This document shows, piece after piece, positions 55,943-64,000 of a DNA stretch of 64,000 bases. A program made the translations under genes and the position numbers. Under the pieces are notes generated by a model. The model did no database searches and was not told the DNA's origin. It saw only the letters and a list, made by a program, of their open reading frames with translations. Source of the stretch: Melitaea cinxia (taxonomy: Eukaryota; Arthropoda; Insecta; Lepidoptera; Nymphalidae); contig NC_059406.1 in NCBI RefSeq assembly GCF_905220565.1, forward strand, positions 7,326,001 to 7,390,000, given 5' to 3'. The first letter of the stretch is position 1; the number at the start of each line of letters is the position of its first letter.

Positions 55943-56177
55943 GATATGATATTCAAAAATGGTGATTGATCTCAACATTTATAATAAGAGCCGAGTTTCT
56001 CTGAATAAAGTTTAAACACAGTGTAATTATCTAAACGCGATCTACAATTTTTAAGCATGTACGATTCCTCACGTAACAATTAACATCATTTTGTCATAGT
56101 TATGTTGTAGAAAACAGATCCTATTATTAATTACTATTTGAACCGTTTATCGGTTATTGATAGAATACATATTTATA

Positions 56178-56905
56178 TAATTGTGTTTACTAGCAACCGA
56201 AAAAAACCGACTTCAATTACATCGACAAGTACAACGTAGGTAGACGAAAAAATAGTCAAGTATACGCATTATCAAAAATTACTCCAAAAGTTATAATCAG
56301 ATCTCGATGAAATTTAAATATGACCACATGACATCGGCTTTCGATTAAATTAAAAATCATCAAAATCGGTACACCCAGTAAAAAGTTATGTGGCTTTTCA
56401 AGGGTTTTCCTCTTTCCCTCGATTTCTCTAAGATCCCATATGATCAGATCCTGGTTTCCTTATCACCATACCTGGGATATCTTCTTTCCAACAGAAAAAC
56501 TGAGGTAGAGCACAGCAGGAATTTCCTGCTCAAAATATGGAGCAGCCCGACTGGGGTAGTACCTCGACCTTACAGAAGATCACAGCAAAATAATACTGTT
56601 TTCAAGCAGAATTGTGTTCCTGTTGGTGAGTAAGGTGACCAGAGCTCCTAGGGGGGATTTGGGATTTGGTCGGCAGCGCGCTTGCGATGCTTCTGGTGTT
56701 GCAGGCGACTATAAGCTATGGTAATCTCTTACCATCAGGTGAGCTGTACGCTCGTTTGCCGACCTAGTGATATTTAAAAAAAAAAGAATTATCAAAATCG
56801 GTTTATAAACGACGTAGTTATCCCCAAACATACATTAAATATATATATATATATATATACGGTCGAATTGAGTAACCTTCTCCTTTTTTGAAGTCGGTTA
56901 AAAAA
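56178..56905 (+). mobile_element. Repeat family D copy (D2) interrupted by a SINE
   Basis: It starts 'aattgtgtttactagcaacc', followed by 'aaaccgacttcaattacatc', and ends '(TA)n acggtcgaattgagtaac' and GAAGTCGGTT. AACCGACTTCAA and TTGAAGTCGGTT are inverted ends, while 'gtttactagcaac' outside one of them is a near-palindrome. A SINE-C occupies 56502-56775. Confidence 0.7.
56502..56775 (+). repeat. SINE-C nested in D2
   Basis: It runs from 'tgaggtagagcacagcagga' to 'gtttgccgacctagtgatat' and poly(A). The host element resumes at 'gaattatcaaaatcgg', as in D1 where there is no SINE, so the insertion is younger than D2. Confidence 0.85.
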
Positions 56906-57223
56906 CCAATGAAAATTACTTGTAATATAAAGTATTTTCAGTATTGAAAGTTGAAACATTAACTGAGTCAATATCAGTCTCATGAGATCTTCAGAAACAT
57001 TATTATATTACAGTTTAAATTAATTACATTAATTAAAATATATATTTATATCGTAAAAACAAATAACATAAGAAAACAAATTAAAATTATTATTGATACG
57101 TGGAACGGTACAGAGTATGACAAAATAATTCGTTAAAACATAATAAATGCGAAATTTATAGCAATAAATTTAAACCTTAGTTACTCGATCTTTTTTCAAC
57201 AATTATAAGTATTTATTTTAGCC
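56906..57223. other. AT-rich intergenic DNA
   Basis: Nothing recognised. Confidence 0.5.
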
Positions 57224-57233
57224 AAAATATTAT

Positions 57234-57577
57234 CCTGCTTCAGCCTGTAATATCCCACTACTGGGCATAGGCCTCTTTCCCCATGTAGGAGAAGGATCAG
57301 AGCCTTATCCACCACGCTGCTCCAATGCGGGTTGGCGGATATATTCCCTACTATGAGTAACGATCGCTATTAGGTGTACGTGATAACAACCGGGACCGAC
57401 GGCTTAACGTGCTCTCCGAGGCACTGTGGAGAGACCCACAAAGGACTGCACAAACACCCAGACCACGGCAAACACCTGTATAGCCAATACAAATGTTTGC
57501 CACGCGCGGGAATCGAACGCGCATTAGTCAGCGCAACATGTACAATCCATAACTACGACCGTTGCGCCAACGCGGCT
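57234..57577 (-). repeat. SINE-A, full length, with 10-bp target duplication
   Basis: 344 bp, minus strand, with the same head and tail as the other two full copies. AAAATATTAT at 57224-57233 and 57578-57587 is an exact duplication. Confidence 0.9.
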
Positions 57578-57587
57578 AAAATATTAT

Positions 57588-59336
57588 TGTTACTATTATT
57601 TTAAAATGTTAAAATACGATAAATAATCTTCTTTTCAAAGAATAAATACTGAAAAAAAGAATACTTAAATTAACAGCTATATTATAGCCTCGAACCATTA
57701 ATGCCACATTAGGTTAATGCAACTACCCTCGAATAACGTAAACCATATTTTATCAGTGTACAAACCTACGCCAAAACATAACTACTGTAGCGCTAAGCTA
57801 CGTACTACTACTATATTTATAGAACCACTATTTCACGCTCAGTTTGTCTTCATCATCATAAACGATATTAACAGCCACGTAATGAAGCCTACCAAATACT
57901 AAAATGTTTAAAAATAAAATTATAAAACGACTTCATAAATTAATTATTAACATTTTTATATAATAAATATTTATTTTTCTTCATTACATGCATAGTACAA
58001 GTATATCTGAGTATGATTTTCTACAATAAAACTACAATACCGTGTTACAATTCTAATATTATGAAAAACAAGGGCAACGTAATTAGTAACATAAGGGACA
58101 TCCCTACCTTAAATCGCGGACACTAACTATTTATTCAAATTTGTTATTAAAGTTTTAGCTGAAGTAATTTTGGTTTACTAAATGTTACTCTAAAACGACG
58201 TCGAATTAGACACAGACGATTAACTTGTTTGTATTATCTTAATTTTATATATATTTGTGTGTTTAAAATTTTATAGCTTAAGTCGTCTTATTGAGTACAT
58301 TATTGATTTTACGCTTAATGGCTCAGTAGTCAACCATTAATAAGAAATTGCTTAAAAACAGTACGATAAACGCTAAACAATGATTTGGCAAAGTTTTCAG
58401 TAATAATAATTTATATGCCACTAAATTATAGGTGCACAGGGTCTCGCTTAGACGGCTAATAAAGTTTACAGTTATTACCCAATGTTACTAAATTATTGTA
58501 GCTCACAACAGCGAACTCGGAAAGTGAAGTTGTTGTTTGTTGTTAGAACCATTCGAAACAAATAAGTTTCTATTCTTAAATAACTTTCCAGCTGCGATGA
58601 GACTGCTCACATAAAAAGGAAACCAACATCTTCCGTGAAATTCTAGCATACATTGTACACAATATCCTGTTTCAGTTCCGCAACTTCTAGACTTTAATGG
58701 CTTTCGTAGTTAATCCGTTAACTATTTTAAATGGAAAAGAAACTTTAAATGAGTATACCTAATGCTATAATGGTATTTATTGAATGATAACAAATATAAA
58801 ATAAAGTTAAAATTCCAAACAATTAATAAAACATTATGTAACAATAATTTTAGGTGTATTGTTGGAATGCTTTTTTGAAAGAAAAATAAACACAATTTTT
58901 AATTTAACCGACCAATATATAATATTCTAAACAAAGACTCTCATTACAAAACAATAGATTGTAAAGGTCGAATATAAACGTCTACTAAATAAAACCTTTC
59001 AGTGTTTAATTCGGTACCGTAATAAAGGTATTTATAACTTTAAGCGTGCTTGAATCTTTTTTATATTTTGCAGAAAATGTGTATTAAAAGAATCTTGAAA
59101 AAAATTAGGAAACGAGAGTCTTATATGATTTTCTTCATTACTTTGAGGTAACTTTAATTAAGATTTATACTTCATTATTTTGAACAACCTATTTACATAA
59201 TTATCACGAAAAATATGTAAAGACTTTTATCTTCACATGATATTATGAGTCCTTAAAAACATAATCTTTAAACCAAATAAAGGTCGTTTAATTAAGCTAT
59301 GGTTGACACACGTGTTAGAAGTTTGTGTTTTTAATT
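57588..59336. other. AT-rich intergenic DNA
   Basis: No gene or known element seen. Confidence 0.5.
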
Positions 59337-59612
59337 AACCTAAAAAAAGAGGAGGTTTCTCAATTCGACCGTGTATATATATATATATGTTCGGGAATAA
59401 CTTCGTTTTTAATGGACCTATTTTGATAATAATTTTTTTGTTGGAAATATCCCAAGAGTAGTCCCAGAGAAAGCGAGGAAACCCTCGGAAATCATAGTGA
59501 CAACTAGTGCGTTTCTTGATATTTTTTTTCGTCTACTTACATAGTATTACTTGTCGATGTAATTGATGACGGTTTTTTTTTTCGTTTACGAGCAAAGACA
59601 ATTATTTTAATT
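59337..59612 (-). repeat. Repeat family D copy (D3)
   Basis: Minus strand. 'aggaggtttctcaattcgac' with a TA tract at one end and 'cgtttacgagcaaagacaat' at the other match D2. A middle portion is deleted. Confidence 0.6.
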
Positions 59613-59750
59613 GTTATAAATACTTTGCTGTGACAATTATTGTGGTTGCCATTTAATTGATTCATAGAATAATGCTTAAATTAATAAAAATAGATTTATC
59701 AATACTTTAATATATTATACTGTGTACTCGTATGTATATATAATATATAT

Positions 59751-60048
59751 CCTTTCTTCGACGGTATATATATTTATATATTTTTTATGTGTGTTCACGG
59801 ATAACTTCGTCGTTTATGAACCGATACTTCTGATTCTTTTTTTTGTTGGAAAGGAAATATCCCAAGGGTACTACAGTGATAAAAAAAACCAGGATCTAAT
59901 GATGACATCCCAGAGGAATCGAGAGGAATCTTCGAAAATTGTATGGGTGACTAGACATTTGTTAATTTGTTCGTCTACTTACATTATATTACTTGTCGAT
60001 GTAATTGAAGTCGGTTTTTTTTTTTCGTTTACTAGCAAACACAATTAT
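59751..60048 (-). repeat. Repeat family D copy (D4)
   Basis: Minus strand. 'cttcttcgacggtatatat'-like start, 'cttgtcgatgtaattgaagt', CGG and 'cgtttactagcaaacacaat' at the end. It sits ~140 bp from D3 in the same orientation. Confidence 0.65.
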
Positions 60049-60275
60049 TAACTGTAATTTACAACCTTGAAGGTAAAAGTAGTTAATTCATTATATTACT
60101 TTTTACTACCATTCGTGTTTATTTTGGAAGTATAGGCTATTTACTTTTACTTTTATTTATAATCATTATTTTTTTAATGTGGTGATAGACCGACATTTAA
60201 GTCCTCTTAACTTCTGGTGAAAACCAGTGATTAATAAAAATCAGGTAATTACAATTCTATGTCGGGAGTCTGGAA

Positions 60276-60340
60276 AGACACACCATATGCAAACACAAAC
60301 CATCAGACCACGAAAAACATCTATAAAGTAAATCAATTGA
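60276..60340 (-). repeat. SINE-A fragment, degenerate
   Basis: 'accatcagaccacgaaaaac' aligns with 'acccagaccacggcaaacac' of SINE-A on the minus strand. Flanks are lost. Confidence 0.4.
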
Positions 60341-61379
60341 TGCTACATAAACTATACAGAAATCAAATGTGCATAACTTGCCGCAATCACTATTTAGAGA
60401 TTTCCCATATTTCGGCGTCACTGCCGACGCCATATCCTCCAGACTTACTAACTTAAACTTCTTTTTTCGACTTGGAAAAGTGTAGAAAAGAAACTTGGCT
60501 GGCAACTCAGTCTGTAGTCTTGAGTTTTAAGGTTATTACGTTTCAGAAAAAAAAATGTTACTACTAACTAACTAAACTACTTAACTAACTAAACTGTTAA
60601 CTAACTTGGTTTTCATCGATCCATCTCTGACTACCCTACATCATCCAGACAAAACACACATGTCCGGTAACGCGCCGTCCCGTAATCCATAAAAGATAAC
60701 TTACAGTTGAATTGACAGTATATAACCTTTATAATTGGATTTTTTTTTTTGATAGAACCACTTGGATAATATCTGAATAGCTCCTGATTTAAATGTTGAT
60801 CTTAAAGTTCTATCGACTTAGATTATATGCTCAATTTTATTTGATGTTTTACGATATTTTTTCTGTACCGTATTGATATCCCTTGAGATATTTTTAAATG
60901 GGGTGTTAAACGTCCATGGAGTCCCTAAACAAATACAACACAGTCGTCAATGCTCATAGAATTTAAAAAAACTGTATGACCTATATACATTTGTATAGGT
61001 ACAAACGTTGATCGACCACGCTAGCACAACTACAACAGTTAAAGTTCTTGACTTAAAAATTTAAGAACATGCCTCATTTACAAGTAATTTGCTTAAAGAA
61101 ACGCTCTTCGTAGTTTTGTTTCATGAACAGTAAACTGAGTTACTAAACCTTTTCTTACGCTCAGTACAATAAAACAGTATTATTGACGATAAAAAAGAGG
61201 TAGCAATATTTATTAGACGATATCATGCTCTGAATTTTCCAAATTAAATATTAATATAGAAACATTTCAGTTATTTTTTATATTTTATTGTTTGAACTCA
61301 CTATTCTCAGAATCTACTGAACCTTGCAAATATGGTTTTTAGACGCAAACGCTTATAGTGGTGCGAAAAGTTAGGTAAC
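60341..61379. other. AT-rich intergenic DNA
   Basis: Nothing recognised. Confidence 0.5.
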
Positions 61380-61562
61380 TCCGTCGAACGTGGGTTAGAT
61401 TTTGGCTTCGACAGATATTTGTCCGCCAAGGACAGACACCGAGACCGGAAAGAAATATTTGTACAAATACACATATTCATGTCCTTGTGTCCCTACAGTG
61501 TCTCGAAAAGTCGGTCCCGATTGTTATCATAGACACCTGACGGCGATCCATTAACATATGTC
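61380..61562 (+). repeat. SINE-A, degenerate
   Basis: 'tcggtcccgattgttatcat' and 'agacacctgacggcgatcc' match the SINE-A middle; the head is worn and the tail is missing. Confidence 0.55.
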
Positions 61563-62222
61563 TTCTACGAATTATTAAATTTACGCAATAATCAGAATCT
61601 TGGTTTAATTACCTATCCTCTTGATTCATTTCATATATTTTTTTTAATTATTATCGCAATTTTTATGAATACATAAACTTTTAAATAATTTATGCTTCTA
61701 ATTTTGAATTTCTTCTAACTTGAACTTGAAAATAAATTTTAAAATAAAATAATGTCGTTTTAAAAGCGGATATTGTTCATAATTATCATACAAAGCTATT
61801 TACATTGAATAATAATTATGAGTATCTCTTCCTACTAATGTCTTCCACTATTCACAGCTTTAGAGACAAAATTATTGCAAAAAACTTTTCACTTCTTGTC
61901 GAAAGTATAAATATCTGAATTCGCTAACTTTAGAAATTATCTGTGATCACAAAAATTTTCAAAACTTATTCTTGACCAAAGCTTATAAAAATTTCATATC
62001 TTGTTCAGGAAAAAGACGAAGACAGTGATACTTCAGCATTTTTGATTTTATGTACACTTGGATCATAGCGAATGTTGGGTAAAGATGATACAGTATACTG
62101 ATCATAAAAAATAACGAAATGAAACGGTAGTACTGTATCTGTTGACTACTTTTTTTCTCGTGTGTAACGCTAACGAAGTGAATGAAGTCAGCGAACCTTA
62201 CAGCGTATAAATATACGACCTT
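61563..62222. other. AT-rich intergenic DNA
   Basis: Nothing recognised. Confidence 0.5.
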
Positions 62223-62232
62223 TTTATATTTT

Positions 62233-62571
62233 CATCATTACATCATTACAGCCTATACAGTCCACTGCTGGACATAGGCCTCCACAAGTTTACGCCAAAA
62301 ATAACGTGAACTCATGTGTTTTGCCCATAGTCACCACGCTGGGCAGGCGGGTTGGTGACCGCAGTACTGGCTTTGTCGCACCGAAGACGCTGCTGCCCGT
62401 CTTCGGCCTGTGTATTTCAAAGCCAGCAGTTGGATGGTTATCCCGCCATCGGTCGGCTTCTTAAGTTCCAAGGTGGTTGTGGAACCTTGTTATCCCTTAG
62501 ACACCTTTTACGACACCCACGGGAAGAGAGGGGGTGGCTAAATTCTTTAGTGCCGTAGCCACACAGCACAA
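62233..62571 (-). repeat. SINE-B, full length, with 10-bp target duplication
   Basis: 339 bp, minus strand, from 'tgctgtgtggctacggcact' to 'ggcctatgtccagcagtgga', 'ataggctgtaatgatg'. TTTATATTTT at 62223-62232 and 62572-62581 is an exact duplication. I do not see a clear tRNA head. The ATGATG tail repeat is typical. The short plus-strand open frame across it is a by-product. Confidence 0.9.
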
Positions 62572-62581
62572 TTTATATTTT

Positions 62582-64000
62582 ACATGCATATTATTATATT
62601 ACATGCATTTTTTTTATATTTTACATGCATTAAATTAATTGAGAAACATTTCAAAACAAGCTTCGGTTAAAACTTTATCAAGATGAGTTAAAGTATTAGT
62701 GGGAAAAATTCGAAATTAATTACGGGTTATGGAAACTTTTCGTTTACAAAACTCCTTTGTTATTTATGCATATAAAGTGTAAACCAAAGGAAGACTTGAT
62801 TATGTTTATTAACGTAAAATGTTTTAAAATGTTCATTTAAATGAAATGAATACTCATTAAAATAATAGAATCTCTCATGGAATCCGTCTATATAATGTTT
62901 CTACCGAAATTAGAACAATTGTAATTCTGGGCTTAATTTATTTTGGAAGAAAAATTTTATAAGGCCATTAAGTAAGACAAAAAATATGAAACCGGACCTC
63001 AAAAATATCGATGACTCATTCAAGTGCTCATAGCACTGCCAAATTAAATTGACAATGTTTTAACAAAATGTGACTGGATCAATCTCCCTGTGGTAGTTAT
63101 TTATTTCTATTTATTCATTTTTATTTTTTTATTTGTATTTTGTTTTACTAACATATTTCTTAAGTAACTATATTATAATACTAACCAAATTATATATGAT
63201 ATGATATAATACTAACCAACTATGAGCCTATGTTGCTTGACATTAAAAGATTTCTATTTTTTATTTTTAAATATAAACGGAAAACCACTTGAAAGGTTTT
63301 TTTACAAGGAGCTGAGAGTATCTTCCTTTTTCTCTTTGTCTCTCCCCCCCCCCCGCTCTCCCCCTCTCTCTTTTCTGTTCCTTATATCTTTCTCTTCAAC
63401 TTCTAGACGTCATAATCAGTTACTTGGCACTCACGCGAATCCCTTGACACTGCTATAATGACATATATGAGTTAGAGTAGCAACAGAAGCATTACGTTGT
63501 CTATCTTAGATGAAGACTATCGTGTTTTTTCGTTAAACATATCATTTATATGCATGCACTATTTCATATTCGAAATTAAAATATTAAGTCAGACGTAATC
63601 CAAACTCTGAACCGTTTCTGACGACTATTTCACATAGGTAACATAGAATATTCGTTATACATACGAACATATAGCATTTATTGACTTTTTTTTCAATTAT
63701 CAATCAATCGAGCTTCTCTTCCGGCGTTTTTATCTGAGTGTCAATTAACACCGACTGCCAGTTTTCTTTCTGTCAATGGTGTAACACTTAGATAAAAGAG
63801 GAGCCATTATTGTTTCTAAAATGTGATGTGATTATGATTTTCTTTTTTAATATACATCGTCTTTTTCAAAAGTGCTTTGAGTCAGTTTGAGGATTGAATT
63901 TATTGCGTTATTAACGTGATTATTGTCATTGTTTTATTTTTTTCATGGTCGATGATTCAATCTGTAACATTTAACAAGAGATGGACTGGAGTTTAATCCA
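62582..64000. other. AT-rich intergenic DNA to the window end
   Basis: No gene or known element seen. A strong polypyrimidine run is listed separately. Confidence 0.5.
63328..63402 (+). repeat. Polypyrimidine tract
   Basis: About 75 bp made almost only of C and T, including a run of twelve C. Such tracts can adopt triplex structures in vitro; here it is simply noted. Confidence 0.7.

Larger units (their letters stand above)
55633..55962. mobile_element. Foldback element containing a tRNA-like gene
   Basis: The left arm 55633-55679 and right arm 55914-55962 are inverted copies: 'catttttgaatatcatatc', 'aaaaattgaccgctccagcg', GGTTCGAA on the left and the reverse complement on the right, with one G missing from the left run. 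The inner part of each arm is the T-arm and acceptor 3' strand of the tRNA at 55861-55933, so the left arm is an inverted copy of a tRNA 3' end plus its trailer. Total length is 330 bp. No target duplication is obvious. Confidence 0.75.

Noticed and set aside
62352..62558. 68-aa open frame MVTAVLALSHRRRCC...
   Set aside because: It lies wholly within SINE-B.

Overview
The window looks like nuclear DNA of a moth or butterfly (Lepidoptera). It is AT-rich, has almost no host coding sequence, and is filled with repeat families whose ends I recognise from lepidopteran genomes: Helitrons ending in CTAG after a GC-rich hairpin, tRNA-derived SINEs with the 'aggcctatgcccag' tail, Jockey/CR1-like LINEs, RTE-like LINE debris and a Ty3/gypsy-like LTR element. 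Family placements come from motif recognition and were not checked against a database. 

Layout. 1-4373: a LINE with two open frames (ORF1 cut by the window edge, ORF2 about 1000 aa). 4441-8203: AT-rich intergenic DNA with SINE crumbs and hairpins. 8204-10840: a composite Helitron holding a ~283-bp tandem array and a second Helitron; a shorter copy of the same composite lies inverted at 25534-27054. 10852-12031: an internally deleted pogo-like DNA transposon with TA target duplication and about ten dispersed copies of one 11-bp motif. 12078-18243: Helitrons, a 197-bp tandem duplication, SINEs, a ~496-bp palindrome and a LINE 3' end. 20385-20529 (minus) is the one candidate host exon. 22-31 kb: decayed Helitron, LINE and SINE pieces. 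31.2-34.4 kb: unremarkable AT-rich DNA. 34426-39296: an LTR retrotransposon with nearly identical LTRs around a decayed, mosaic interior (gag-pol remnants, a minisatellite, an antisense RTE fragment). About 39.7-44.76 kb: a second LINE with intact ORF1 and ORF2. 46-50 kb: SINE, LINE and Helitron fragments. 49.8-57.6 kb: fresh SINE insertions with exact target duplications, a nested transposon stack (52961-54399), and a foldback element carrying a complete tRNA-like cloverleaf (55633-55962). 57.6-64 kb: mostly intergenic, with two more copies of an unclassified inverted-repeat family and a full-length SINE at 62233-62571. 

How the parts relate. The two LINEs encode nucleic-acid-binding ORF1 proteins and endonuclease/reverse transcriptase ORF2 proteins. 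LINEs of this sort are the machinery that SINEs exploit, which fits the long target duplications flanking several SINEs here. The Helitrons, the pogo-like element, the foldbacks and the LTR element are all non-autonomous in this window and must have been moved by proteins encoded elsewhere. No bacterial-type operon, CRISPR array or rRNA is present. The most unusual items are the tRNA-bearing foldback, the pogo-like element with its motif array, the composite Helitron with a higher-order repeat, and the young LTRs around a dead interior.
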